64,000 bases of DNA from Sneathiella sedimenti (GCF_017313765.1 NZ_JAFLNC010000004.1:1-64000), one strand, 5' to 3'. Positions 19,085 through 28,146 are shown, counted from the stretch's first letter. Translations and numbers: made by a program. Notes: generated from the letters alone by a model not told the origin.

Positions 19085-19161
19085 TATGCAGGCTGCATTA
19101 AACCGACTATAAAATGAAATTGAGGCGCCCAGCGTCCAAAGCGATACAAGAGGAATTCAAC

Positions 19162-20835
19162 ATGACTTTCACACCCGGCGAAAAATACAAGCCCTTCGCG
19201 CCGATTGATTTACCGGACCGACAATGGCCGACAAAGGTCATCGAAAAAGCACCGATCTGGTGCAGCGTGGATTTGCGGGATGGGAACCAGGCCCTGATCG
19301 AGCCAATGGGGCATGAGCGCAAGCTCCGCATGTTCCGCCATCTGGTCGAGCTCGGTTTCAAGGAGATCGAGGTTGGTTTCCCGTCGGCTTCGCAGACGGA
19401 CTTTGATTTTGTCCGCTTCCTGATCGAGGAAGGCGAGATTCCGGATGACGTAAAAATCCAGGTCCTGACCCAAGCGCGCGAAGAGCTGATCCGTCGTACC
19501 TTTGAGAGCATCAAAGGGGCGAAACAGGCCATCGTCCATCTGTATAACTCGACCTCCACCCTTCAGCGCCGGGTGGTGTTCGATCTCGATAAGGTCGGGA
19601 TCAAGCAGATCGCGATTGAAGGCGCGAAGCTGGTCCGGCAACTTGCCGATGAAATGCCGGAAACGCATATCCAGATGGAATATTCGCCGGAAAGCTTTAC
19701 CCAGACGGAACTCGATTATGCCTGCGAGGTATGTGCGGCGGTAATGAAGATCTGGAAGCCGACGGTCGACAACAAGATCATCATCAACCTGCCGGCGACG
19801 GTTGAGGTTGCCAGCGCTAATATATATGCAGACCAGATCGAATGGATGCACCGTAACCTGCCGGACCGGGACAAGGTACTCCTGAGTCTGCATCCCCATA
19901 ACGACCGTGGTACGGGCGTTGCGGCCGCGGAATTCGGTATCATGGCCGGTGCGGATCGGGTGGAAGGCACCTTATTTGGTAATGGCGAGCGGACAGGCAA
20001 TGTCGATGTGGTCAATATTGCCATGAATATGTACACCCAAGGCGTCGATCCGAAGCTGGACTTTAGCGACATCAACGAGGTTGTCCGGACGGTTGAATAT
20101 TGTAACCAGCTGCCGGTGCATCCGCGGCATCCTTATGGCGGAGATCTTGTCTTCACGGCTTTCTCCGGATCGCATCAGGACGCGATTAAGAAGGGGTTCG
20201 GCGCGATGAAGAAATCCAATGATCCGCTCTGGGCAATTCCCTATCTGCCGATTGATCCGGCGGACCTCGGCCGGAACTATGATGCGGTAATCCGGGTCAA
20301 CAGCCAGTCGGGCAAGGGCGGTGTCGCCTACCTGCTGGAAGAGGACTATGGCATAGAGCTTCCGCGGCTTTTGCAGGTTGAATTCAGCAAGGTTGTGCAG
20401 GGCGTGACCGATGCGACGGGCAAGGAACTCTCCTCGGCGACAATCTACGAGATCTTCGAGAATGAATATCTCAACGCCAAGGGGGATATCGAGTTTATCG
20501 ATCATCATACAACGGTGGACACCCACGCCTCCGAGCGGCGCAAACTGGTCGCGACGATCCGCGAAAAGGGTAAGGAACGCACAGTCGAAGGTATTGGGAC
20601 AGGGCCGATAGACGCCTATATGTCGGCGCTCAAGCAGGCCTATGGTTTTGATCTCAAGGTCAATGACTACCGGGAACATACAACCGGCTTCGGCTCTGAT
20701 GCCGTGGCGGTCGCCTATGTTGAAATGCGCGATGATAACGGTGAGCCGATCTTCGGCGTTGGCCGACATGCAAATATCGTAACGGCCTCACTCAAGGCGA
20801 TTACAAGCGCGGTCAACCGTTCCAAAAACCAATAG
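19162..20835 (+). CDS. leuA: 2-isopropylmalate synthase
   Basis: LeuA condenses acetyl-CoA with 2-ketoisovalerate, the committed step of leucine synthesis. I place the start at ATG 19162 ([20 protein letters not shown]) behind AGAGGAATTCAAC; an in-frame ATG at 19114 lies in the leader. The 557-residue protein is of the long LeuA type, with the HMGL-like TIM barrel ([15 protein letters not shown] around residue 37, [16 protein letters not shown] around 247) and a C-terminal regulatory domain where leucine would bind. It has its own promoter, leader and terminator. The other leu genes are not in the window. Confidence 0.95.
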   Translation: MTFTPGEKYKPFAPIDLPDRQWPTKVIEKAPIWCSVDLRDGNQALIEPMGHERKLRMFRHLVELGFKEIEVGFPSASQTDFDFVRFLIEEGEIPDDVKIQVLTQAREELIRRTFESIKGAKQAIVHLYNSTSTLQRRVVFDLDKVGIKQIAIEGAKLVRQLADEMPETHIQMEYSPESFTQTELDYACEVCAAVMKIWKPTVDNKIIINLPATVEVASANIYADQIEWMHRNLPDRDKVLLSLHPHNDRGTGVAAAEFGIMAGADRVEGTLFGNGERTGNVDVVNIAMNMYTQGVDPKLDFSDINEVVRTVEYCNQLPVHPRHPYGGDLVFTAFSGSHQDAIKKGFGAMKKSNDPLWAIPYLPIDPADLGRNYDAVIRVNSQSGKGGVAYLLEEDYGIELPRLLQVEFSKVVQGVTDATGKELSSATIYEIFENEYLNAKGDIEFIDHHTTVDTHASERRKLVATIREKGKERTVEGIGTGPIDAYMSALKQAYGFDLKVNDYREHTTGFGSDAVAVAYVEMRDDNGEPIFGVGRHANIVTASLKAITSAVNRSKNQ

Positions 20836-20843
20836 AGCAATTG

Positions 20844-20875
20844 GGGCCGGTGATTCTTCATCGGCCCGTTTTGTC
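20844..20875 (+). terminator. Intrinsic terminator after leuA
   Basis: A 10-bp stem, GGGCCGGTGA / TCATCGGCCC with one G-T pair, closes a TTCT loop (20844-20867) and is followed by GTTTTGT. It separates leuA from the HAD gene, which starts 16 bases further on. Confidence 0.8.
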
Positions 20876-20890
20876 AAGCAGCAGGTATAA

Positions 20891-21571
20891 ATGACGAATT
20901 CGACTCCTGATATCCTGGTAGTCTTCGATTGCGATGGCACGCTGGTGGATAGTGCACATAATGTCATTGCCTGCATGCGAACAGCATTTGAAGAAACCGG
21001 GCTGCCCGTGCCGACGGACCTGGACATCCGCCGGTCCATCGGTCTAAATCCTGACGTCGCGGTGCGCCATCTTGCGCGTGAGCCACTGAGCGATTCACAT
21101 CTGGAGCAGATTGTCACTGGTTATAAAACGGCGTTTTTTCATCGCCGGCTTCGCGTAGATCATCACGAGCCTCTGTTCGAGGGCGTGCGGGAGATTCTGG
21201 AGAATCTTGCAAGCCGGAAAATCGCCATGGCGGTGGCTACGGGAAAATCCATGCGGGGCGTGAACGCCGTGATCACGCAACATGGCCTTGACGGGTATTT
21301 CGGCTCCCTGCAGACCCCGGATCACAACCCCGGGAAACCACATCCCCAGATGCTTGAAAAGGCGATGGCGGTAGCCTGTACGAAGCCGGAGCAGACTTAT
21401 ATGATCGGCGATACCAGTTTCGATATGATGCTTGCGAAAAATGCCGGCTGCCGGGGCGTTGGTGTGACCTGGGGCTATCATGATGAGGCGGAACTGCTGG
21501 AGAGCGGGGCGGAGACTCTTATCAATCGTTTCGAGGAACTGCTGGAAATCATTGAGACGCACCGGGAGTAG
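20891..21571 (+). CDS. HAD-family phosphatase, phosphoglycolate-phosphatase-like
   Basis: The 226-residue protein is a haloacid-dehalogenase-superfamily hydrolase with motif I FDCDGTLVDS (nucleophile D13, acid D15), motif II VATGKSMRG near residue 116, motif III lysine in DHNPGKPHPQM and motif IV MIGDTSFDMMLAKNAG. A cap domain lies between motifs I and II, as in phosphoglycolate phosphatase (Gph). The substrate cannot be told from sequence. It sits between rluC/leuA and atp12, an order common in alphaproteobacteria except for leuA. Confidence 0.88.
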   Translation: MTNSTPDILVVFDCDGTLVDSAHNVIACMRTAFEETGLPVPTDLDIRRSIGLNPDVAVRHLAREPLSDSHLEQIVTGYKTAFFHRRLRVDHHEPLFEGVREILENLASRKIAMAVATGKSMRGVNAVITQHGLDGYFGSLQTPDHNPGKPHPQMLEKAMAVACTKPEQTYMIGDTSFDMMLAKNAGCRGVGVTWGYHDEAELLESGAETLINRFEELLEIIETHRE

Positions 21572-21592
21572 TTCAAAAATTCAAGTCTGAAC

Positions 21593-21620
21593 TTGCTTTT
21601 TCTCGCGTAATCTCTATAAA
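21593..21620 (+). promoter_or_regulatory. Putative promoter upstream of atp12-pccB-pccA
   Basis: TTGCTT (21593-21598) and TATAAA (21615-21620) are 16 bases apart in the 89-base gap between the HAD gene and atp12. The match is moderate. Confidence 0.45.
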
Positions 21621-21660
21621 CCAAACGACTGTTAGGTTGAGGGCGCGAATACGGGTAGGG

Positions 21661-22362
21661 ATGAAACGCTTTTACAAAAAAGTGACGGCAGAAGAAGAGG
21701 GCGGAGCTTACTCCGTTCTGCTTGATGGGCGGGTGATCAAGACACCGGCGAAGGCGCATTTGCGCTTGCCAACCCATGCCCTTGCAGAAGCCATCGCTGA
21801 AGAGTGGGACGCGCAGGAAACAGAAATCCGTCCCTCGAAAATGCCCTTGATGCAAGCTGCCGCAACGGCCATAGACCGGGTTACACCGCAGCGGGATAAA
21901 GTTGTTGACGAAATCTCGAACTTTGGCGAAACGGATCTGGTCTGCTACCGGGCAACCTATCCAACGAGTCTGGTTGCGAAGCAGTCAGCGGCCTGGGATC
22001 CGATGCTGAGCTGGATCGAGGCACGGCATCAGGTGACCTTGAAGGTCTGCCAGGGCGTGATGCATATTCCACAGCCACCTGAAGCACTTGAGAAAATGCG
22101 ATCGGTGGTCGCAGCGCAAAATGACATGACGCTTGCGCCCCTTCACAATATTACCTCATTATGTGGGTCTCTGGTGATCGCGCTGGCGGCACTGGATGGC
22201 CATATTACCGCAGAGAAAGCCTTCGAGATCAGTGAACTTGACGAAACCCACGTCATGGAGTTCTGGGGGGCGGATGCGGAAGCTGTTAACCGACGAAATA
22301 AAAACAAGGAAAGCCTGGCGGCAAGCGTGCGCTTTCTAAAATTAAGCGGCATTATTACCTGA
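21661..22362 (+). CDS. ATP12-type F1-ATPase assembly chaperone
   Basis: ATP12 proteins bind the F1 alpha subunit during assembly; they occur in mitochondria and alphaproteobacteria. I choose ATG 21661 (MKRFYKKVTAEEEGGAYSVL), 233 residues; a TTG at 21637 would add eight residues. Conserved parts are LDGRVIKTPAKAHLRLPT, AIAEEWDAQETEIRPSKMPL and SNFGETDLVCYRA. The ATP synthase genes are not in the window. It is followed closely by pccB, probably in one transcript. Confidence 0.92.
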   Translation: MKRFYKKVTAEEEGGAYSVLLDGRVIKTPAKAHLRLPTHALAEAIAEEWDAQETEIRPSKMPLMQAAATAIDRVTPQRDKVVDEISNFGETDLVCYRATYPTSLVAKQSAAWDPMLSWIEARHQVTLKVCQGVMHIPQPPEALEKMRSVVAAQNDMTLAPLHNITSLCGSLVIALAALDGHITAEKAFEISELDETHVMEFWGADAEAVNRRNKNKESLAASVRFLKLSGIIT

Positions 22363-22371
22363 GGAGGGGAC

Positions 22372-23904
22372 ATGCAGGATATCATTCAGCAGCTTGAAGA
22401 AAAGCGGGCAAAGGCGCGGCTTGGCGGTGGTCAGAAGCGGATCGACTCGCAACATAGCAAGGGAAAACTTACCGCGCGCGAACGGATCAGCCTGCTCCTT
22501 GACGAAGGTTCCTTCGAAGAATGGGATATGTTCGTCGAGCATCGCTGCGTCGATTTCGGCATGCAGGAAGAAACGGTCATTGGTGATGGCGTCATCACCG
22601 GACACGGCACGATCAACGGCAAGCTGGTGTTTGTTTTCAGTCAGGACTTCACGGTTTTTGGAGGTTCCCTCTCCGAATATCATGCCAAGAAAATCTGCAA
22701 GATCATGGACAAGGCTGTTCAGGTTGGCGCACCGGTCATTGGCCTGAATGATTCCGGCGGGGCCCGTATTCAGGAAGGAATCGATAGCCTTGCAGGGTAT
22801 GCCGAAGTGTTCCAGCGCAATGTGATGGCGTCCGGCGTCGTCCCGCAAATCTCGGTCATCATGGGCCCCTGCGCAGGCGGTGCGGTGTATTCCCCGGCGA
22901 TGACAGACTTCATCTTCATGGTGCGCGACAGTTCCTACATGTTCGTGACAGGCCCGGATGTGGTGAAGACGGTGACCAACGAGACCGTGACGGCGGAAGA
23001 ACTCGGCGGCGCAAGCACACATACCAGCAAGTCTTCCGTTGCGGATAACGCCTATGATAACGACATGGAAGTGCTGACGGAAGTCCGCCGTCTTGTCGAC
23101 TTCCTTCCTTCCAGCAATCTTGAATCCTCGCCCGTTCGTGAGACCTTTGACAATCCGAACCGCAAGGAAGAATCGCTCAATACGCTGGTCCCGGCCAACC
23201 CCAACAAGCCCTATGATATGATGGAGCTGGTGGAAAAGCTGGTCGATGAGGGAGACTTCTTCGAAATCCAACCGAACTTCGCGAAGAACATCATCACCGG
23301 TTTTGGCCGGATGGAGGGGCAGACCGTCGGTATCGTTGCCAACCAGCCGATGGTTCTGGCCGGATGTCTGGATATCGACAGTTCCAAGAAGGCGGCGCGC
23401 TTCGTCCGCTTCTGCGACTGCTTCAATATCCCGATCGTGACGCTTGTCGACGTTCCCGGCTTCCTGCCCGGCACGTCGCAGGAATATGGCGGTATTATCA
23501 AGCATGGCGCGAAGCTGCTCTATGCCTATGCCGAGGCAACGGTGCCGAAAGTCACCGTCATTACCCGCAAAGCCTATGGCGGGGCGTATGACGTGATGGC
23601 GTCCAAACACTTACGCGGGGATGTCAATTACGCGTGGCCATCCGCGGAAATCGCGGTGATGGGCTCCAAGGGGGCTGTTGAGATTATTTTCCGTTCCGAA
23701 ATTGGCGATGAGGAGAAAATCCAAAAACGTACCGATGAATATCAGGCACGTTTCGCCAACCCGTTCGTCGCTGGCCATCGCGGCTTTATCGATGACGTGA
23801 TCATGCCGAACAACACCCGGCACCGGATCACCACATCGCTCCGCATGCTGAAAAACAAACAACTGGAAAATCCGTGGAAAAAACACGGCAATATTCCGCT
23901 ATAG
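22372..23904 (+). CDS. pccB: Propionyl-CoA carboxylase beta chain (carboxyltransferase)
   Basis: PccB transfers the carboxyl group from biotin to propionyl-CoA, giving methylmalonyl-CoA. The 510-residue length and N terminus with [20 protein letters not shown] fit PccB. Oxyanion-hole glycines appear in [11 protein letters not shown] and [12 protein letters not shown] in the first half, and in [14 protein letters not shown] and [11 protein letters not shown] in the second. GAGGAGGGGAC is a strong ribosome-binding site. It pairs with pccA 24 bases downstream. Methylmalonyl-CoA epimerase and mutase are not in the window. Confidence 0.95.
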   Translation: MQDIIQQLEEKRAKARLGGGQKRIDSQHSKGKLTARERISLLLDEGSFEEWDMFVEHRCVDFGMQEETVIGDGVITGHGTINGKLVFVFSQDFTVFGGSLSEYHAKKICKIMDKAVQVGAPVIGLNDSGGARIQEGIDSLAGYAEVFQRNVMASGVVPQISVIMGPCAGGAVYSPAMTDFIFMVRDSSYMFVTGPDVVKTVTNETVTAEELGGASTHTSKSSVADNAYDNDMEVLTEVRRLVDFLPSSNLESSPVRETFDNPNRKEESLNTLVPANPNKPYDMMELVEKLVDEGDFFEIQPNFAKNIITGFGRMEGQTVGIVANQPMVLAGCLDIDSSKKAARFVRFCDCFNIPIVTLVDVPGFLPGTSQEYGGIIKHGAKLLYAYAEATVPKVTVITRKAYGGAYDVMASKHLRGDVNYAWPSAEIAVMGSKGAVEIIFRSEIGDEEKIQKRTDEYQARFANPFVAGHRGFIDDVIMPNNTRHRITTSLRMLKNKQLENPWKKHGNIPL

Positions 23905-23928
23905 GGTCGAAGGTAGAGGGAAAGAAAA

Positions 23929-25896
23929 ATGTTTAAAAAGATCCTGATAGCCAACCGTGGCGAAATCGCCTGTCGTGTTATCCGCTCCGCCCGTGCCATG
24001 GGCATCAAGACCGTTGCTGTCTATTCCGATGCGGATGACGGCGCTGTACATATGAAGATGGCGGATGAAGCCGTTCACATTGGACCGGCGGCGGCGTCCG
24101 AGAGTTATCTCGTCATCGAGAAAATCATCAAAGCCAGCAAGGAAACCGGCGCAGAGGCCGTGCATCCGGGTTACGGTTTTCTGTCCGAAAACCAGGCGTT
24201 TGCCGATGCGCTGGATGCGGCGGGAATTGCGTTTATCGGTCCGGGCAAAAAAGCGATCGCCTCCATGGGCGACAAGATCGCCTCTAAAAAGCTCGCGCTG
24301 GAGGCTGGTGTCAATACTGTTCCGGGTCATATGGACCTGATCGAGGATGCGGAGCACGCCGTCAAGATTTCCAAGGAAATCGGCTACCCCGTCATGATCA
24401 AGGCCTCCGCTGGCGGAGGCGGGAAGGGCATGCGCATCGCGCATAATGACGCGGAGGCGCGCGAAGGCTTCCAGTCGGCCAAGAATGAAGCAATCAGTAG
24501 CTTCGGTGATGACCGGATTTTCATCGAGAAGTTCGTTGTCGACCCGCGCCATATCGAAATTCAGGTGCTGGCCGACAAGCATGGCAATTACCTCTATCTG
24601 GGGGAGCGCGAGTGTTCCGTCCAGCGGCGCCACCAGAAAGTAATTGAGGAGGCGCCAAGCCCCTTCGTTGATGAGAAGCTCCGTAAAGCGATGGGCGAAC
24701 AGGCTGTCGCGCTGGCCAAGGTAGTGGATTATCACTCCGCCGGCACGGTCGAGTTCATTGTTGGCAGTGACAAGAGCTTCTATTTCCTTGAAATGAATAC
24801 CCGTCTGCAGGTGGAGCATCCGGTGACGGAGCTGATCACCGGAATCGACCTTGTCGAGCAGATGATCCGCGTTGCCTATGGCGAGAAGCTTACCCTGACA
24901 CAGAAAGACATCAAGCTTACTGGCTGGGCGCTGGAAAGCCGACTCTATGCCGAGGACCCTTACCGGGGCTTCCTGCCGTCTATCGGTCGCCTGAGCCGCT
25001 ACAAGGTGCCGAAAGGGGACAACGTCCGGGTCGATACCGGGGTCACGGAAGGCTCCGAAATTACCATGTTCTACGACCCGATGATTGCCAAGCTTGTTAC
25101 CTACGGCAAGGATCGTGATGAGGCGATTGAGGAGATGGGCCGCGCACTCGATGCCTATGAGGTGAGCGGTATTGCCCACAACATCAACTTCCTGAATGCG
25201 GTTTGCAACCATCCACGCTTCAAGGCGGGCAACCTTACCACCGGTTTTATTGCCGAGGAATATCCGGAAGGTTTCCATGGTGCGCCGCTCAGTGAGGAAA
25301 CCTACGAGAAACTGGTCGCTGTTGCCGCCCTTGTTCATCTGCGGTCCGTCAGCCGGTCGCTGAAAGATGTGGTGGCGAAGACTGCCGAAAAGTGGGTCGT
25401 CAGCGAAGGTAAGGAAAAATCGGTCGAGATTTCCGTCGAGGATGCAAAAGGCGGCATTGATGTCCAGATCGGTGATCGCGTGATCGCCGTGCGGTCCAAA
25501 TGGGAGCCGGGTAAACGCCGGATCAAGGCCAAGGTAAATGGCGTCAAGATGATTGCTCAGTTGCAGTTATTCCGGGGTGCCGTCCGTCTCACCCATGGCG
25601 GTGCGGAAGTTAATCTTGCGGTGCGGACACCGAATGCGGCAGCGCTCGCAGAGATTATGCCGATCAAGGTTGCGGCGGATATGTCGAAATTCCTTCTTTG
25701 TCCGATGCCGGGCATGGTCGTCTCTGTCAATGTCAGTGAAGGCGATGAAGTGAAGGCCGGTCAGGCGCTGGCTGTGGTTGAGGCCATGAAAATGGAGAAT
25801 ATCCTTCGGGCTGAGCAGGACGGTGTCGTTTCCGCCGTGAAGGCGGGTGCCGGTGACATTCTGGCCGTGGATGACGTTATCCTGGAATTCGAGTAA
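23929..25896 (+). CDS. pccA: Propionyl-CoA carboxylase alpha chain (biotin carboxylase + carrier)
   Basis: PccA carboxylates its own biotin using ATP and bicarbonate. The 655-residue protein has the biotin-carboxylase domain (ILIANRGEIACRVIRSAR at the start, the ATP-grasp glycine loop ASAGGGGKGMRIA near 160 and EMNTRLQVEHPVTE near 288). A linker/BT domain follows, then a C-terminal carrier domain with biotinyl lysine K621 in EAMKMEN. The gene's last 20 bases overlap the end of the convergent cyclase gene. Confidence 0.96.
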   Translation: MFKKILIANRGEIACRVIRSARAMGIKTVAVYSDADDGAVHMKMADEAVHIGPAAASESYLVIEKIIKASKETGAEAVHPGYGFLSENQAFADALDAAGIAFIGPGKKAIASMGDKIASKKLALEAGVNTVPGHMDLIEDAEHAVKISKEIGYPVMIKASAGGGGKGMRIAHNDAEAREGFQSAKNEAISSFGDDRIFIEKFVVDPRHIEIQVLADKHGNYLYLGERECSVQRRHQKVIEEAPSPFVDEKLRKAMGEQAVALAKVVDYHSAGTVEFIVGSDKSFYFLEMNTRLQVEHPVTELITGIDLVEQMIRVAYGEKLTLTQKDIKLTGWALESRLYAEDPYRGFLPSIGRLSRYKVPKGDNVRVDTGVTEGSEITMFYDPMIAKLVTYGKDRDEAIEEMGRALDAYEVSGIAHNINFLNAVCNHPRFKAGNLTTGFIAEEYPEGFHGAPLSEETYEKLVAVAALVHLRSVSRSLKDVVAKTAEKWVVSEGKEKSVEISVEDAKGGIDVQIGDRVIAVRSKWEPGKRRIKAKVNGVKMIAQLQLFRGAVRLTHGGAEVNLAVRTPNAAALAEIMPIKVAADMSKFLLCPMPGMVVSVNVSEGDEVKAGQALAVVEAMKMENILRAEQDGVVSAVKAGAGDILAVDDVILEFE

Positions 25897-26677
25897 CCGG
25901 AATTGAACGGACCTGTAGCGGGTCCTTCTTTCCTTTTACCGTTAAGGTGAAAGGTTTGACGTCTGGATATTGGTCGGCGACTGCAGAAAATGCCCGTTCG
26001 CCGACAAATATCTGGCCCGGCCCCGCGAACGCCTGAATGCGCGCCGCGGTATTTACTGGATCCCCAAGGGCAGTGAAATCGAGAATTTCCTCGCCGCCGA
26101 CATTTCCGACGAAAGCGATGCCTGAATCGATCCCGATCCCGACGGGGAGCGAAGGCTCCCTTGATCCGTCATAGCCGAGTTTTTGAAGGAGCTCCTGAGC
26201 CGCTTCTATCGCGGCACTCTTGAAATTGGGGCCAGTAAAACCGGGAATGAAAAAGGCCATCACCTCGTCGCCAATGAGCTTGTCGACTGTTGCATCATAA
26301 CTTATCAGGATTTCGGTAGCAGTATTGTAGAACTGGTTGAGGGCATCGGCAAACTTCTCCGGGCCCAGCCGTTCTGCAAGTTCCGTTGATCCCCGGACGT
26401 CGGCAAACAGGATCGCCGTCTCGACTTCTGCGCCGCCTTTCGGCATTTTCTCACAGCAAAGCGCGCACATGCGGGGGTTTTTCTTCGACGGCCTGAAGCC
26501 AATGGCACGGCAGATATGTCCGCCAAAACCGCCAAATGGATTGTTGCAGGCCTTGCAACGGGGTGGTCCGGGTAGCAGGCGCATCAGCTTGCGCCAGTAT
26601 TTTTTCCCAAGATGCCCCTCAGACAGCGTCTTCTGCCATTTTTCCCTGTTGATGTCTGTTTGCGAATGAGTTGCCAT
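25877..26677 (-). CDS. Class III adenylate/guanylate cyclase with N-terminal cysteine cluster
   Basis: ATG at 26677 (MATHSQTDINREKW) gives 266 residues. Residues 85-260 form a class III nucleotide cyclase domain with metal aspartates D93 (ILFADVRGSTE) and D137 (DKLIGDEVMAFF) and the transition-state region ALGDPVNTAARI, so it looks catalytically competent. The N-terminal 80 residues have C41, C44, C56, C71, C74 and C75, a possible metal or Fe-S/redox site. No membrane segment was seen. Adenine versus guanine specificity was not resolved. It is convergent with and overlaps pccA. Confidence 0.85.
   Translation of the reverse strand: MATHSQTDINREKWQKTLSEGHLGKKYWRKLMRLLPGPPRCKACNNPFGGFGGHICRAIGFRPSKKNPRMCALCCEKMPKGGAEVETAILFADVRGSTELAERLGPEKFADALNQFYNTATEILISYDATVDKLIGDEVMAFFIPGFTGPNFKSAAIEAAQELLQKLGYDGSREPSLPVGIGIDSGIAFVGNVGGEEILDFTALGDPVNTAARIQAFAGPGQIFVGERAFSAVADQYPDVKPFTLTVKGKKDPLQVRSIPVTRIPG
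25909..25935 (+). terminator. Possible terminator of pccA inside the cyclase coding region
   Basis: The GGACC / GGTCC stem (25909-25913 and 25921-25925), followed by TTCTTTCCTTTT, lies 13 bases after the pccA stop. It therefore sits within the 3' coding part of the opposite cyclase gene. The stem is short, so the call is tentative. Confidence 0.45.
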
Positions 26678-26759
26678 GCAAGGCCTTTCAAGAGCAACTC
26701 TATATATCATTAAAATCTAATGTTGTCACGCTGCCTTGGGTGACGGAAGGTTCTTGATG

Positions 26760-27416
26760 TCAGGAAACCACGGACCCAAGGTCGCCATTTTTCAGGAATA
26801 CGCGCTTGAAGGCGGCCTTTAGTTCCATATCAAATTCAGACATGCTCACCGGGATGCCGAGGTTGACGAGGGACGTCACCCCATGTTCGGCAATCCCGCA
26901 GGGGACTATCCCGTCATAATGGCTGAGGTCGGGGTCAACATTGATCGAGATGCCGTGAAAACTCACCCAGCGGCGCACCCGGACCCCGATGGCGGCGATC
27001 TTGTCATCGCGAAAACCCCGGTCAACCCAGACGCCGACCCGCTCGCAGCGCTTTTCGCCCTTGATCTGATACTGTGCCAGCACGTCGATCACCCAGTCTT
27101 CGAGGTCCTGCACATAGGCACGGATATCCGCATTGCGTTTCTTGAGGTCCAGCATCACATAGGCGATACGCTGTCCGGGGCCATGATAGGTATATTGTCC
27201 GCCACGGCCGGCCTTATGAACCGGGAATCGGTCCGGATCCCTGAGATCGGCAATGTCTGCGCTGGTGCCTGCCGTATAAAGCGGGGGATGTTCCAGCAGC
27301 CAGACAAGCTCCCGGGCGGTGCCGTCCCGAATGGCGGCGACCCGCGCTTCCATGGTGGCGAGTGCCTCCTCATAGGGGATCGGGTCGTCCGAAATTTTCC
27401 ATTCGATTTCCTGCAT
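26760..27416 (-). CDS. lipB: Octanoyl-[ACP]:protein N-octanoyltransferase LipB
   Basis: LipB moves octanoyl groups from acyl carrier protein to lipoyl domains. The 218-residue product has the signature [16 protein letters not shown] (residues 71-86) and the catalytic pair K139 ([10 protein letters not shown]) and C173 (GIVPCGI). The length is normal. It is divergent from the FliN-like gene and in the same direction as the cyclase, 82 bases upstream of it. Confidence 0.95.
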   Translation of the reverse strand: MQEIEWKISDDPIPYEEALATMEARVAAIRDGTARELVWLLEHPPLYTAGTSADIADLRDPDRFPVHKAGRGGQYTYHGPGQRIAYVMLDLKKRNADIRAYVQDLEDWVIDVLAQYQIKGEKRCERVGVWVDRGFRDDKIAAIGVRVRRWVSFHGISINVDPDLSHYDGIVPCGIAEHGVTSLVNLGIPVSMSEFDMELKAAFKRVFLKNGDLGSVVS

Positions 27417-27537
27417 GCACGCTATATAGCAGTTTCCGGAGAAACAGCAATATTTGCGCGTTCCCGTGTGATGTTAATACCCTGTTAACCCTGATGGATG
27501 ATAATGGCGTTACTTTGGAATGCGGGAAAGTATGGCC

Positions 27538-27792
27538 ATGAACGAGGAAGACAAGGCGATTGAAGGCGTGGATGTGGAAATCTCGGTAGTCCTGGGAAAA
27601 GCCATCATGCCAATTCATCAACTCCTGAAAATGGGGCGCGGCGCGGTTATCGAACTCGATGCCAATGCGGATGACGACGCAGTCGTTCTCGCCAACGACA
27701 AACCTATCGCCTATGGCGGCATTATAATTGTCGATGATAATATCGGTATTTCGATCACCGACAGCGTCAAGAAAAATCTTCCGGAATTTTAA
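27538..27792 (+). CDS. Stand-alone FliN/SpoA-domain flagellar-motor-switch-like protein
   Basis: FliN forms the lower ring of the flagellar C-ring; the same SpoA fold occurs in type III secretion sorting platforms. This protein (84 residues from ATG 27538) is essentially one SpoA domain: DVEISVVLGKAIMPIHQLLK, then GAVIELD and GGIIIVDDNIGISITD. In-frame ATGs at 27520 and 27532 are possible, but GGGAAAG at 27524-27530 is best placed for 27538. No other flagellar gene lies in the window. It could be a real FliN encoded apart from the flagellar cluster. Confidence 0.82.
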   Translation: MNEEDKAIEGVDVEISVVLGKAIMPIHQLLKMGRGAVIELDANADDDAVVLANDKPIAYGGIIIVDDNIGISITDSVKKNLPEF

Positions 27793-27858
27793 TTCACCGA
27801 ATTTTCAATTCAGTTGTTGCGTAGGGGGCAAACATTTGTTATTTCCCTGCTCCATTGT

Positions 27859-27945
27859 GCGGTCGTGGCGGAATTGGTAGACGCGCAGCGTTGAGGTCGC
27901 TGTCCGGTAACACGGGTGGAAGTTCGAGTCTTCTCGACCGCACCA
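27859..27945 (+). tRNA. tRNA-Leu (anticodon GAG)
   Basis: An 87-nucleotide cloverleaf with encoded CCA. The acceptor stem is GCGGTCG / CGACCGC, with discriminator A at 27942 and CCA at 27943-27945. The anticodon stem is CAGCG / CGCTG around loop TTGAGGT, with anticodon GAG at 27893-27895. The long variable arm (CCGG...CGGG) and T loop TTCGAGT are typical of a class II leucine tRNA reading CUC and CUU. Confidence 0.96.
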
Positions 27946-27950
27946 CTTAT

Positions 27951-27982
27951 CTCATGCCCAGATATGGGCTGAGAAAGTTTTC
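27951..27982 (+). terminator. Hairpin after tRNA-Leu
   Basis: CTCA-T-GCCCA / TGGGC-T-GAG with a GATA loop (27952-27973) is followed by AAAGTTTT. It is probably the tRNA terminator. The T-T mismatch and short T run make it moderate. Confidence 0.5.
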
Positions 27983-28146
27983 CACAACATTTTCATGAAA
28001 CTTTCCCCAACTACGCTATGATAGCGTGGTATAGGGATGTTCGCGTATTTCCTTAAAATATTGATGCCGATAAATAATTTTTGGTGGCGTCGTATTTTGT
28101 CATCGGGTAAACGCAGGCATCGATTTATTCGGGAGAGTTTGAAAGT

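Noticed and set aside
18878-19117. Open frame of 79 codons in the leuA leader
   Set aside because: Starts at TTG with no ribosome-binding site, overlaps the leader hairpins and has a low-complexity composition. The short Leu-rich frame at 18841 fits the context better.
22342-23610. Open frame of 422 codons on the minus strand
   Set aside because: Antisense shadow of pccB, with the same composition bias as the other shadows.
23899-25338. Open frame of 479 codons on the minus strand
   Set aside because: Antisense shadow of pccA, whose biotin carboxylase motifs are unmistakable.
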